From Entamoeba invadens IP1 (taxonomy: Eukaryota; Evosea; Mastigamoebida; Endamoebidae), in contig NW_004191750.1 of NCBI RefSeq assembly GCF_000330505.1, positions 280,162 to 344,161 of the forward strand: DNA of 64,000 nucleotides, in the 5' to 3' direction. This document shows, in pieces, positions 30,617 through 40,930 of this stretch (position 1 is the stretch's first letter; each line of letters opens with the position of its first letter). A model generated the notes under the pieces. It was not told the DNA's origin. It saw only the letters and a list, made by a program, of their open reading frames with translations, and ran no database searches. Made by a program: the position numbers and the translations under genes.

Positions 30617-31012
30617 TTAATTTCTGTCCCACTCCTTACTATTTGCCCTTCTAAGCCCGATTGGGTTTTCTTTTTTCTTAAGCTCGAAGTGCGTGTTTGA
30701 AGGCTGTTCCCACACGTCCGAAACGGCGATTGAAGCGATTTTAGGTTGGCTTTGGTCGATCAGTCCAGTGGTTTGGACGAGTCTGTTTTGTGTAGCTTCC
30801 CAGACAAAGACGTTTCCGCGCTCATCTGTGATTTGGTACTTGTACTCGAAAGGCACGTTTGTGATTTCGACTTCACACCTCCAATTATTGCCCGAAGTCC
30901 ATGTCATCAAAATGCCATGTTGCCACTCCCCAAGTTCCTTACATGACCCGACGACAGCCACTTTACATCCGAGAGTTGTTTTGTAGTTGATATTAAATTG
31001 AAACTTGGTCAT
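30617..31012 (-). CDS. Stand-alone CBM20 starch/glycogen-binding protein
   Basis: A 131-aa protein whose first ~95 residues form a CBM20 domain: FQFNINYKTTLGCKVAVVG, LGEWQHG, MTWTSGNNWRCEVEI, FEYKYQITDERGNVFVWE and QNRLVQ. The two Trp-containing glucan sites (W in GEW and W in NNWRCE) are kept. There is no catalytic domain. A short polar tail (RRANSKEWDRN) follows. It has no signal peptide, so it probably binds cytosolic glycogen, either targeting partners or acting as a laforin/Stbd1-like tag. ATG is at 31010-31012. Confidence 0.87.
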   Translation of the reverse strand: MTKFQFNINYKTTLGCKVAVVGSCKELGEWQHGILMTWTSGNNWRCEVEITNVPFEYKYQITDERGNVFVWEATQNRLVQTTGLIDQSQPKIASIAVSDVWEQPSNTHFELKKKENPIGLRRANSKEWDRN

Positions 31013-31335
31013 CCCTCCCCCGTTGTTCCACTTTTTCCAGTTGCTCTGTTTTCAGACATTTTCAGTTTTTCTTCATCTCTTTACTCCTCTATTGTTCCCT
31101 AACTTCCCGCTTTTTTGAACGGCAACTTCTTCGATATCTTCAAAAAGACTCGTTTGGTTTTTTTAATATTAATTGATATGGTTTGTTACTAGAACTTGTG
31201 TAAAGTCCTTTCCAGTAAAAACAAAAAGGGTTTTGTGTACTTTTACAGGAATTGTTTTATAGAAGTGACACTACCAAAATTAATTGATCCCACCAACACG
31301 CAATTGTTGAATTAAAAAGAAGAAGCGCCTCCGTC
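31013..31335. other. Spacer between two minus-strand genes
   Basis: A 323-bp spacer, the presumed promoter of the CBM20 gene. No ORF or motif stands out. Confidence 0.45.
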
Positions 31336-32592
31336 TCACCAGTCTCCAGTCATTATCGTCGTTTTGAGCTTCTCAAGAAAGCGCTCGGGGTGGACTGGTT
31401 TTACACCTAATAAATGTCTTCCCTCTTTATGTGGGACAAATGTCGCAAATCCAGCCCACTCATGTATCAAAAGAGTCCCATTGACATACTCCACATGACT
31501 CTGCTCGCCACCATAGACAGCTTCATTAACCGTAAGTGGGTCATGTGGGCATTGTCCATTCTGCCCTCTTTTCCCAAACCACATCTCCATCAACAGTCCT
31601 GTTGCTTCAATTGGTCTTTGTGGCTCTTTCTTATTGACTGTGTTCTCTGCGGCTTTATGTAAATAATCGATGCCTTCCCCACTGAACCAAAACTTTGAGG
31701 TGACTGAGTGTGTTATTACCTTGATAGGGATTTTGCTATTGAACATAATCGATGACGCCAACGTGTCGCCTGAAATGTTGTGATTTGGATATAAGAAGAC
31801 TGGCTTCCCAGCTTCGACATATTCGATGAACTCTTTTGCATCAGTTGGTAAAGGAAATGGAGGAGGACATTGCTTCTTCCCCCACACCTTTGGGTCGTAA
31901 CTCTGTTTCATGAAGAATCGTTCATTACTCTTCAGCATTTCGGAGCCACACCCCATCACAACTATTTCTGCAATTTTATCTTCTATTTCGGGGTATTTGG
32001 TTAATGCTCTGGCAATGTTAGTTGGGATGCCAATAGACACAATCACCAATTCCTCAAAGTGCTCAGCAGCGTATTTGATATAATCAGCACCTAACCATTG
32101 GTCTTGACTCTCCAATAATTGTTTCTCGGACATCTTTCGACTTTCTTCAAATGTTATGAACGGAAGACCTTCATTCCCATACAGAAACAGCTTTCGATGA
32201 GAACCAAGAGGACAACTTGCACCAGCTACTATCGGAAATTTGGGGTAGTCTGGATGAAGTTTAAAGAACGGATCGCATATCTTGTGCGCATCAATAGCTC
32301 GTATTTCAGTGGGGCCGTACGTTGTTGTGACACCTACCATATTCGCGTCTTTTAAATGAAGAGCATATAACAAAGCTAGTGCGTCATCAAAATCGGTTCC
32401 TATGTCGGTGTCAATCAGTATATTCACTTTTTTAGTCGTTGGAGGTGTCATATGAAGAGGACTTGGGCCTTGAGGAAATTTTTTTATACACTTTAACTCT
32501 GCAGGTGACACTTCGTAACACTCGGTCCGATAGGGAAGAGTCCTGTCCTCGTATTTGTATGGCATTTGGTTCTTCAATTTGGGGTTTTCCAT
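31336..32592 (-). CDS. Inosine/uridine-preferring nucleoside hydrolase family protein
   Basis: A 418-aa protein. After a ~50-aa leader the metal-binding motif ILIDTDIGTDFDDALAL gives the DxDxxxDD calcium site of nucleoside hydrolases. GVTTTYGPTEIRA and IVSIGIPTNIARAL follow, then VVMGCG. A later HDPLTVNEAVYG supplies the family's C-terminal HDP catalytic motif. Such enzymes cleave the N-glycosidic bond of ribonucleosides to free base and ribose, an essential salvage step because Entamoeba lacks purine synthesis. No clear signal peptide is seen. The protein is somewhat longer than the ~320-aa family norm, with insertions around residues 225-260. Confidence 0.9.
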   Translation of the reverse strand: MENPKLKNQMPYKYEDRTLPYRTECYEVSPAELKCIKKFPQGPSPLHMTPPTTKKVNILIDTDIGTDFDDALALLYALHLKDANMVGVTTTYGPTEIRAIDAHKICDPFFKLHPDYPKFPIVAGASCPLGSHRKLFLYGNEGLPFITFEESRKMSEKQLLESQDQWLGADYIKYAAEHFEELVIVSIGIPTNIARALTKYPEIEDKIAEIVVMGCGSEMLKSNERFFMKQSYDPKVWGKKQCPPPFPLPTDAKEFIEYVEAGKPVFLYPNHNISGDTLASSIMFNSKIPIKVITHSVTSKFWFSGEGIDYLHKAAENTVNKKEPQRPIEATGLLMEMWFGKRGQNGQCPHDPLTVNEAVYGGEQSHVEYVNGTLLIHEWAGFATFVPHKEGRHLLGVKPVHPERFLEKLKTTIMTGDW

Positions 32593-32720
32593 ATGAAACT
32601 ATAGAGTATCGAGTTACTCTCATCTTATTTTTTCAATGAGGAAATCATAGTTTTTAAATTGATACTATTAAACATGAACTTTATTTTATATTTTTATAGT
32701 TTAAAACGTCAAACTAAAAT

Positions 32721-32820
32721 NNNNNNNNNNNNNNNNNNNNNNNNNNNNNNNNNNNNNNNNNNNNNNNNNNNNNNNNNNNNNNNNNNNNNNNNNNNNNNNN
32801 NNNNNNNNNNNNNNNNNNNN
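32721..32820. other. Assembly gap (100 N)
   Basis: A run of exactly 100 N, which usually marks a gap of unknown true length. Confidence 0.99.
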
Positions 32821-33042
32821 TAATAAAAAACTATTTTAAATAGTAGTAATTTATTAATAGAATAAAGTATTACAGAACTATATTCGTTATTATAACAAAA
32901 ACTCCAAGAAAATATCTGAACAAGTTGAACAACTCAAAATTGGGCATTTTCTTTCACAAAAAAAGTCCCACAAATTTGGTCCTGTGTTGAGTCAAATAAT
33001 TTCATAATATCCAAATCAAAAGAACAGAACATCTTTTGCTCA

Positions 33043-33049
33043 CACGTCA
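33043..33049 (+). promoter_or_regulatory. CACGTCA motif near a start codon
   Basis: The heptamer ends 12 bp before the ATG at 33062. It is the same word seen upstream of the E2, coactosin and ClpB genes. Being so close to the ATG it may lie in the 5' UTR. Function is inferred. Confidence 0.2.
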
Positions 33050-33061
33050 TCAAATAATAAA

Positions 33062-34096
33062 ATGAGTTCATTGACTTTTTGTGAGAACTCTAAACAAGAT
33101 AGGATGGTTAAATTAACTAATGCCCTCTATTTGGTATTAGGAGTGTTATTTCTCCAGGCCCTCTTACGCACATCACAGACGTATGCCCCATTCATTGCAA
33201 ATGATACTCGTCGACTCACTTTTGCCAAAGAAACTGGTTTGCGCGTCATCTCAGGGTTACACTTGGACTATTTGAAGGGTAATCTTTTTACTTTGGCGTC
33301 CTCTTTAGTCGCCGTTTTCATTTCTTTGCTGCTTATGGTGACTAAACACAACTTCATCGCAACACCATTTTTGTTCGTGTCAGTCGTCATCTTGCACTTC
33401 GCGATTTTGACTATAGACAACGACTCTGTAAAACTGATAGATGATGCTGCCGCCTTTGCGTTAAAAGTATCGAGTTTTCCAGTCTCACAAATTGGGGGGT
33501 TGATATTACAGTTCTTCCACATATTGTCTGAAGCACTTCCAGTGGCAAAGGGGTATATGACAATATGGATTAACGCCTTCAGTGGCTCTAAAATTGTATT
33601 TCCAAGTGCCTTACTTTTTGTTCTAGCCTTTGGCTTGATCAACAAGAAGATGCAACTCGCAACATGTTTATTTGTACCGACACTCGTGTTCTTCTTATTT
33701 GGTTTAGATGTGACGGCAGAATTTTCTAAGACGAATGGAACATTTGTATCAATCCAACTTCTCTTGTTATCGGTATTTCTCTTAGTGTGTCTCTTCAATG
33801 GGTTTCTTCAAATCGAGGCTTTCATATTAGCCCCAATTTACATCGTCTCAATCATATTCGCTTCGCAACAACTCATGTTATTCATTTCCACATTAATTGC
33901 CATTCCAAAGTTTTCTCTTGACATTCTCTTCGTCACAATTTACATCATGTTGTTCTGTTTAATCTTCTTCAAGAAGATCGGGTCATCTCTCGTGCCAGCG
34001 TTCCTCGTGTTCTTAGCTCTTAGTGTGTTGCTCGGTACTATACCAATCGTCTATTTAGTCCCAGTGTTCTTCTTCACACACTCCTTTGCTTCGTAA
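33062..34096 (+). CDS. Multi-pass membrane protein, unknown family
   Basis: A 344-aa single-exon protein with roughly eight to ten hydrophobic segments, the first at about residues 17-38 (LTNALYLVLGVLFLQALL). Most of the remaining length is membrane-embedded. A polar loop (~40-75, containing NDTRRLTFAKETGLR) lies between the first two segments. Hydrophobic residues dominate to the C-terminus (FFFTHSFAS). No transporter signature, metal site or glycosyltransferase motif was recognised. It could be a transporter or an ER/Golgi protein. The gap in the promoter region does not reach the coding sequence. Confidence 0.75.
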   Translation: MSSLTFCENSKQDRMVKLTNALYLVLGVLFLQALLRTSQTYAPFIANDTRRLTFAKETGLRVISGLHLDYLKGNLFTLASSLVAVFISLLLMVTKHNFIATPFLFVSVVILHFAILTIDNDSVKLIDDAAAFALKVSSFPVSQIGGLILQFFHILSEALPVAKGYMTIWINAFSGSKIVFPSALLFVLAFGLINKKMQLATCLFVPTLVFFLFGLDVTAEFSKTNGTFVSIQLLLLSVFLLVCLFNGFLQIEAFILAPIYIVSIIFASQQLMLFISTLIAIPKFSLDILFVTIYIMLFCLIFFKKIGSSLVPAFLVFLALSVLLGTIPIVYLVPVFFFTHSFAS

Positions 34097-34208
34097 TACA
34101 CTTCTTTTTACTTCTTGTCGAGTAATTATTATAATACATTTTATTATAATAATATAATAAATTGGAGTTTGGTCATAAATAGTACATTGAAACTATAATT
34201 ATAGTACT

Positions 34209-34832
34209 TTAATTCATAAGAGTGGTTTTGGGTGGTTTGGTTGGTCCTCTACAGTCGCCATTTGTCTTGCCTTTATTCTTTAAGAACGCCTTCCATGATG
34301 TTACCCGTTGTTGTCGAGAATTTTCCCAGTCGTCCTCCTCTTTCTTCTTTTTCTTTGCGATTTCTTGTTGGTATTGCATTTCCTCCTTCTCGCGTTTAAG
34401 ATTTGCTTGTCGCATTTTCTCGGCGCGTTGAATCTTTTCTTCTGTGTCAATGATGATCTTCTGCGAACGCTCTGCTATCCGTTTTCTGTACTCTTCACTC
34501 TTAAAATCAATCGTCTCGCCACGCTCTTTCAGCTCTTTACTCAGTTCAATTCGCGATTGCTCGATAATGTCAGTGTATTTTCTTCTTTGGTCTTCGTCTT
34601 CCAACGCTTTCATAGCCAGCGACAAACACGAAATAGCGGTATCTGCCAGTTGGTGATGACATCTATCTGGATGGCACATGAGTGATATCTTTCTATATTT
34701 CTTTCTGATCTCTTGATTTGATTCTTCGGGGAGTACATCAATTATATCAAACGGATTTTTGTACGTCGTCACTCTTTTAAGCATTTCAAGTGTTTTTGGT
34801 GAGACGTGGTGTTCGTAATCGATTTTCGTCAT
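34209..34832 (-). CDS. J-domain protein, DNAJC8/SPF31-like
   Basis: A 207-aa protein. The J domain covers about residues 25-95 (NPFDIIDVLPEESNQEIRK, with the HPD triad at 54-56 in LMCHPDRCHH). A long Lys/Glu/Arg helical region follows (EKIQRAEKMRQANLKRE). The C-terminus has RQQRVTSWKAFLKNKGK, which resembles the 'RVxxWRxF' conserved end of DNAJC8. DNAJC8 is a nuclear, spliceosome-associated Hsp70 co-chaperone. A typical DNAJC8 is ~250 aa. ATG is at 34830-34832. Overlapping plus-strand ORFs are shadows. Confidence 0.85.
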   Translation of the reverse strand: MTKIDYEHHVSPKTLEMLKRVTTYKNPFDIIDVLPEESNQEIRKKYRKISLMCHPDRCHHQLADTAISCLSLAMKALEDEDQRRKYTDIIEQSRIELSKELKERGETIDFKSEEYRKRIAERSQKIIIDTEEKIQRAEKMRQANLKREKEEMQYQQEIAKKKKKEEDDWENSRQQRVTSWKAFLKNKGKTNGDCRGPTKPPKTTLMN

Positions 34833-34926
34833 TTCAGATTTCTAGTTTCAAATACTAAAAAATTCAATACACATTGGAAACCAAAAAAAAACTATACTTA
34901 TTAGTTACGAAACCACTGCTGATTGA

Positions 34927-36021
34927 TTACAAAACATGAGTGTCCATCTGGTTGTCGAGTGTGACTGCAAGGTGTGGGTTGTTCATGATACATTCCTCGT
35001 TCAATTTTTCATCAAGGCCCTCCATTTTCTGGTGGATCACATCAACCAATTGACTCAACTCGACATTTTCAAATTCGTTTTGAGCAATTCCCTTCGTTAA
35101 TCCGACATACACTATATCCAATTTTTTGACGTTTTCAATGTAATAATCCTTCACATAATTCTCCTTGGCAATTTCGTCTTTCTTCTCCGTGTCAACCAAA
35201 TTTGCCATTGTGGCATCATTAAATATAGGAAAGACAGCAGAGGAACAACTCTTCTCGATGACTCCAGTGTTGATCTGAACCTTAAACGGTTTGACAGTCT
35301 TACGAAAAACTTCTTTGGACCGCTCGATGACGGCTTTACACTCCGCTACACATGCCACTTCCCCTTCTTTACAGAGTCTCTCCGATATCGCGTCGATGCA
35401 ATTCGCAACATCGCTACAGGAATCACCACCACGTTCCCGCATCGGTAACCCAATGCCGTTCACCATTTGCGCGGCAACTAACCGACACCCTTTGGCAAAC
35501 ACTTCACCTTCTAGGAGTAACAGTTTATCGATATTTCGCTGAATGCAGTCACAGTTGTCGCAAAGAGTTTCTGCAGTGTCGCTCATGACGATTTGCATCA
35601 CCAAGAATGTTTGTTGAATAACATCAGAGATGGCGTTTTTAATATCTGTGAAAGTAAGGGAGTTGACTTTTGAAGTGAACTCCGCAACAATTTTCTTGAG
35701 ATCGTCGAGCTTTGATGTTGTCAACTCTTTAATGGATGGGTGGACCAAATTGTCGCACTCGGCTTCGACTATCGAACACAATTTACTAATAGGATCGTTC
35801 AACGATTTGACGTTTTCACTCACTTGCTCGACTAACTTCTGGTACTTGTCTGGTGGAAGTTGCTTTGCGTTGGTTTCTATGATCGAAGCGGAGCGCAAAC
35901 AGACCGTTCCGTACTCGCAGACATGAATCAAAATATCTTGAAATGAGCGGTGGTGATCGTTTCCCATGTCCAAGTGAAAGCCTTCAATTAATATAGTCGC
36001 TTGGGTGTTTTCCCACGACAT
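34927..36021 (-). CDS. Helical hypothetical protein (364 aa)
   Basis: A single-exon 364-aa protein, almost wholly alpha-helical by its heptad-like pattern. Several Cys-containing stretches occur in the middle (ETLCDNCDCIQRNID, CSDVANCIDAISERLCKEGEVACVAE). It has no signal peptide or membrane segment and no enzymatic motif. The repeated four-helix-like character recalls vinculin/talin-type or I/LWEQ-type bundles, but this is only an impression. Clean coding composition and a proper ATG (36019-36021) support it as a real gene. Confidence 0.72.
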   Translation of the reverse strand: MSWENTQATILIEGFHLDMGNDHHRSFQDILIHVCEYGTVCLRSASIIETNAKQLPPDKYQKLVEQVSENVKSLNDPISKLCSIVEAECDNLVHPSIKELTTSKLDDLKKIVAEFTSKVNSLTFTDIKNAISDVIQQTFLVMQIVMSDTAETLCDNCDCIQRNIDKLLLLEGEVFAKGCRLVAAQMVNGIGLPMRERGGDSCSDVANCIDAISERLCKEGEVACVAECKAVIERSKEVFRKTVKPFKVQINTGVIEKSCSSAVFPIFNDATMANLVDTEKKDEIAKENYVKDYYIENVKKLDIVYVGLTKGIAQNEFENVELSQLVDVIHQKMEGLDEKLNEECIMNNPHLAVTLDNQMDTHVL

Positions 36022-36642
36022 TTTGTGTATGTTTTAAGTTCTTTCGAGTTCAATAACTAAACTAATGGGATTTTATGTCAAGAAACAATCCATGTTATTA
36101 AATGATATATTATTTAAAAGAAAATACTATACAAGTATTGCTTTTAAAAATAGAATTAATTATTAAACTCATAGTAATCCCATGTAATTCATTGTGTGTT
36201 TTTCTGTTTTTGTCTCAAATGATTATACATTTTTTATTATTTTTGTTTTTTGATTAAAACGTGTTGTTTGTGGGTTATCATATTTAGTTTTGCCATCTGC
36301 TTTTAATAAAAACAATTGAAAAAAGAAAATGTTTTTTAAGTCGGAGAAATATGGTTTGTTTAAACTATATTTTACTATATAGTATAACGGAAATAAAATT
36401 GTATTTATAGTTAAACTTTGTTATTTATTATTCATTTTATAATTCAATAAGTTCCGTTAAAAAAATATGAATTATTCAAAAACAATGAAAAAGAAAAATG
36501 TATTATTATAATATTATTTAATTATTATAATTGTTATTTCCAACTTTATCCAATTTTATTAGATAAAAACAAATTTAATTTTACTTAAAAAATTAATTAA
36601 AATCACACACAAACAAAACCAATACTACTAATACAACAACAA
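36022..36642. other. AT-rich intergenic spacer
   Basis: About 620 bp between two minus-strand genes, with nothing recognisable beyond A/T-rich sequence. Confidence 0.5.
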
Positions 36643-38469
36643 TCAAAACTTTTTAAACTTTTTGATATTTCTTTTTGGTAAATCGAAATGTATATCATTG
36701 TCTAACTTGGTGACAGAACGCCCCAACAATTTAAAGAAAGTGGCAACATTCCTATGGTTTTGGAGATATTTAGTCTGATACCCTTCCTTTTTGTCTGTTT
36801 TTAAAAATTGAAGTGATTCTGGGATTTGTTCCAAATCGAATACCGAGCTAAGTACAACAAGTTGCTTAACTCTCGAATTAATCAAATTGGATGCTTTCAA
36901 TTCATACTCTTCAAAACAAACCACTTCACATGATTGTGGGAAAGTGATGACACTTGCATATCCACTTTGGAAACTGATTTGATACAATGTTTTATAATAT
37001 TGTAAATAGATTTCCGTTACCATATTTTGGACAATACTAAGCGACTCCAAGTTATCTGGAAAATACGTGTTCTTAGCCCTTAAATCATACACGATAAGTT
37101 CCTTTAATTTTTTATACTCTAATAAATTGGTCGAGTCGTCACACCCTCGTAATACAAGCCGAGTGATGGTGTCACTTCTTTCTGGTATAATTGTGTAAAG
37201 GCACGTCAATTGCTCTAACTTTTTGGGGAAAAAGTCTTCGGCCTTTACGTCTATGTGACACCGGTCCACATTGAGGACTTTGAGTTTTGTCAAGTTCTTT
37301 AAACTGATTGAAACAACGTCAGTTCTAAGTGTCAGTTTTGTCAACTCAGAAAACAAGTCCAAGTTGTACCGTTGCATATCGACTCGGTTCAAACAAAGCT
37401 CTTTAAGGGCATCACAGTCAATCATGCGAATTTGCTCGCGTTTTGAAATGGACAGTGAAGTCACTGTTTTTGGTAAGGTCTCGACTTTATTTGAAAACCC
37501 GAGAATGACATTCTTTAACTTGACATGTGTACTATTAACTGGTATATTTTGTGCGTCGAGTTTTTCGACTGTTTCTGGTGACAAAATTTGAAGAAATTCG
37601 TTTTTCACTTGCAAATGAGTCACTGACAATAACTGACTCAAATCGACATTAAACTCAAAATCAGTTGAACTTGGCGTTGTAACGAATGCCTTGAGGGGTA
37701 AATACTTATTAATAAGTTTATGAGAAACCTTTTCATTGGGGCATACTCTTATCTGCATCTCACCAAACTGCGTTGATATGATGACTGATGGGTTGATGCC
37801 ATAGAACCACTTATGGAATGTTACAATCCCGATGTCAAGAATGTTTGGCACTGCCATCACATTTTTGAGAACGTTAATAGTTTTAGGCTCGAGGACGACT
37901 TTCTTAAAGTGGAGGTGCTGCAAATTCTCAAAAAATCTGAGTGGAGGTGTTTTACTTAGAAACACCCTCAGAAAGTCGTAGTACCTTTGAACACCAAAAA
38001 CTTTGAATAGATTGTCTTCACAACCAGTGGTATACTCAAATGAGACTTTTCTACACTTCATGAAGTTATTTTTAAAACAGAACCGCCGGTCGTCCATGTC
38101 AACTGCAACATCTATTAATTTGTTTTGTATAGTTTTGTCTACAGAAAATACATCACATACCAAAGGAACGTCTATTTGGTCTGCGTTGTTTAAAAATGGA
38201 ACTAAATTTATTTGGCCCGCTGGGATTGAAAGTGTCTGAATGTTTGGAAATAAGAGTAATTCCTTCACAAGGGATATCTGCTCATCAATACGGTATGTCG
38301 GTTCTGATATGCCCGGATGACGCAGAATGGGTTTATACAATGGGTTTTTCTTAAGAATGTCAACACTTATCTGGGCTGACTTGGATATTTGTATAAACAT
38401 TTGGGCAGTTTTGTAAGAGTCAAGGTACATAACCACATTAGCCAAAAACACAGAGGCAAGGCGTGTCAT
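36643..38469 (-). CDS. Leucine-rich repeat protein with F-box-like head (2)
   Basis: A 608-aa protein. The N-terminal head (VFLANVVMYL, FIQISKSAQISVDILKKNP) corresponds to the VSKK...NP head of the paralogues at 16.6 and 43.8 kb. About fifteen irregular LRRs follow, e.g. NIQTLSIPAG, LKELCLNRVD, LTKLTLRTD, LKVLNVDRC, NLESLSIVQN. The C-terminus is basic (KRNIKKFKKF). It is probably intracellular and engages protein partners through the LRR surface; a ubiquitin-ligase adaptor role is inferred from the head. It is one of two LRR genes flanking the K+ channel. Confidence 0.82.
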   Translation of the reverse strand: MTRLASVFLANVVMYLDSYKTAQMFIQISKSAQISVDILKKNPLYKPILRHPGISEPTYRIDEQISLVKELLLFPNIQTLSIPAGQINLVPFLNNADQIDVPLVCDVFSVDKTIQNKLIDVAVDMDDRRFCFKNNFMKCRKVSFEYTTGCEDNLFKVFGVQRYYDFLRVFLSKTPPLRFFENLQHLHFKKVVLEPKTINVLKNVMAVPNILDIGIVTFHKWFYGINPSVIISTQFGEMQIRVCPNEKVSHKLINKYLPLKAFVTTPSSTDFEFNVDLSQLLSVTHLQVKNEFLQILSPETVEKLDAQNIPVNSTHVKLKNVILGFSNKVETLPKTVTSLSISKREQIRMIDCDALKELCLNRVDMQRYNLDLFSELTKLTLRTDVVSISLKNLTKLKVLNVDRCHIDVKAEDFFPKKLEQLTCLYTIIPERSDTITRLVLRGCDDSTNLLEYKKLKELIVYDLRAKNTYFPDNLESLSIVQNMVTEIYLQYYKTLYQISFQSGYASVITFPQSCEVVCFEEYELKASNLINSRVKQLVVLSSVFDLEQIPESLQFLKTDKKEGYQTKYLQNHRNVATFFKLLGRSVTKLDNDIHFDLPKRNIKKFKKF

Positions 38470-40930
38470 TAGTCGTTATCATTTTTTGTTCGTAACATGG
38501 TTCAGGAAATTTTTTTTTTGCTTGAAAATTATTTTGGTCTTTTTTTTTATGTATTTTAAAACTTTCATCTTCAGTTTGATCAAAACTATTGGATTATTAT
38601 ATAATTATTATTAATATTGGTAATACAATATTTTTTTGATTTTTTTATAGATTTATTATTTAGTATTTAAATGGTTTAATACTAGTTAAAATAGTATTAA
38701 ACTGTTTTAAAAATTTTTTTATTTATTTTAATAAAAGTATATATTAAAATAATTAATTATTATTCATCTATAATATATTTTATTATATTTTATTGTTTTT
38801 CTATAGTAAATATATATAATTAATATATTAATTAAATTTGTAAATCATGGAGTAAAGACAATCCAAATAAATGTTTAACTTTTTTATTTGTTTTTTACTC
38901 ACAACAAAGGTAAAACTCCTTTTTTGGACAATAACATTTCAATAACAAAAATTAAAAATAGGGTTAAATCAAAATAAAATATAACTCGTAAATCAAATGA
39001 GACGGGTTTTAAATTCAAAAAAGATCCGTTAAATGAACTATCCAAATCCATGAAAAAATACCAAATAACAATGGATAGTACAATACAAGTAAATCAACTC
39101 AAAGAAAACATCTCGATGTTATCAGTATATGACTTGAAGAAAATAATAAAATATAAAAAAGAAACAAATAAAAAAGTGAAAACTTTATTGGTGAAAATTG
39201 AAGAAGTAGAACAATACATAAAAAATAAAATAACTGTCAATTAGAAAACAGTAAATAATAATGAAATCGAAAACAATTGTTAAAATATTATTAAAACTAG
39301 GGGTTCAAGAAAAGGATCGGCAACAACAAATAAAAATGACAGACCTATTGTATTGAAACATGTTTCAAAACAAAATTGTGAAATTATCGTGAAGTTGCTA
39401 CAATTAAGAGATGAACTAAGTCATGAATTTAAAACAAATTAAACAATAAAACGAAATTGGTTTAACCAAATACAAACCTTAAGTTGATTAACCAAATGAA
39501 TATGATAGTAAATGTCACAAAACAGTTATCATGAAATCGTATTGTTTGGAAACCATATTTTAAAAATAAAAATATCGATTCTGTATCAATAAGTACACTT
39601 TAAAATATATTTAATGATATAAATCCAAAAATACAAAAGAAAAACGTATTAAGAACTATTTCAAAAATAAAATGTACAACTGAAGAATATAATTAATTAA
39701 TATTTTTGTTGGAACAATAGATAGAAACCAAATAATACAAAGGTTGTGTCAACTTAAAACATCAGATTATGATAGTTTTCTTTTATATTTATTCTAAATT
39801 GTTATATGAAATCCAAAGAAGTTGCGTTTTTTGTTTGTTAATAAAAAGCTGCATATTTCAAACAAGTAAGAAAAATTGAAAAGATTTTCAAATTAAAGAA
39901 ACAACAAAAGTTGTTTATATTACTGATAATTGTAATCTAAAGAATGAATTAAAAAATAAAATTGACTTTTCGGCGCTATATTCAACCTTTAAATATATTA
40001 AGAGTTAAACATAATTGATTCTTTTTGCTGTTGTTATTTGAACTTTATTATCATAAAGGTTGAGGATTACCAAAAAAATGTCCAAAATCTTCACAATATA
40101 TTCATCAATTATTAAAAGGATAAAATAACAATGACCTTAAATAGCTTTTTGAATAATATTTATTTTCTTGTGTTTTTGAATTTGGATTATTTAATTATTA
40201 AAATGGTTTTTTATATTAAAATTTTATTATTAAATTTTTGAAAAAGCAGAGTGTTTACACTAAACTTCTGTATTTTATTTTTTGAAAATTTTAATCCTTT
40301 TTTATTTTATTGTTTTATACTTGGCATTTTTAGACTTTTTCTAAATATTAACAATAAGTAAATTATGTTTTATTATGCTATATTTATAGACCAAGTTTTT
40401 TTATTTTTGAATATATTTAATTAGTATAATTAAATGATATTTTAATTAAATTATATAAAACATTGTTTTTATTTGATTCTTCGTTATTTTTTATTTATAA
40501 CAAACTATGAAGTAAGTTTTTAATTTAAAGTAACGACAATCCATATATTATTATTATAAAACTATAATAAACTATAAATAATAATAATACCCAATAATAT
40601 AAGCCCAACATTTTTTTTTACTTTTGAAACTGAAGAAATGTTGAAATTATTTTAGTTATATTATTTTTTATTAGTAAAAATTGATGGAATTTAGTAACGT
40701 AATATTCAAAACTACAATAAAAAACATGCTGTTTACATCTACTAATATTCAGGATAATAAACAAATATTTGTTTTTTTCAACTATTATTAGTTTAAAAAA
40801 CAATTTGAAATTTTTTTTTAATGTTTCATTGGTTTTTTTATTGAATATGAATTTTTGTAAAAGCGAAAAGGTTGTTTTCCAAATAAAGAAAAGTAATTTA
40901 TAACTACAAAACCAAAAATTATACGTACAA
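38470..40930. other. Long AT-rich intergenic region
   Basis: About 2.46 kb upstream of the K+ channel. It is mostly A/T tracts. A central part (39040-39440) has broken coding-like sequence, listed separately. Nothing else could be supported. Confidence 0.5.
39050..39441 (+). pseudogene. Decayed coding remnant, possibly Tc1/mariner-like
   Basis: A 64-codon ORF (39050-39244, SVYDLKKIIKYKKETNKK) is followed after stops, in another frame at about 39303-39441, by GSRKGSATTNKNDR, PIVLKHVSKQN and a stop. The pattern G-K-x-ATT-x-x-x-DR followed by hydrophobic residues resembles the linker before the second helix-turn-helix of Tc1/mariner transposases. No catalytic DDE/D segment, terminal repeats or TA duplication could be identified. 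The assignment is weak and the stretch may be unrelated decayed coding DNA. Confidence 0.25.

Larger units (their letters stand above)
32593..33061. other. Divergent promoter region with assembly gap
   Basis: The spacer between divergent genes contains a 100-N gap (32721-32820) of nominal size. The rest is AT-rich. A CACGTCA motif lies at 33043-33049, just before the next ATG. Confidence 0.6.
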
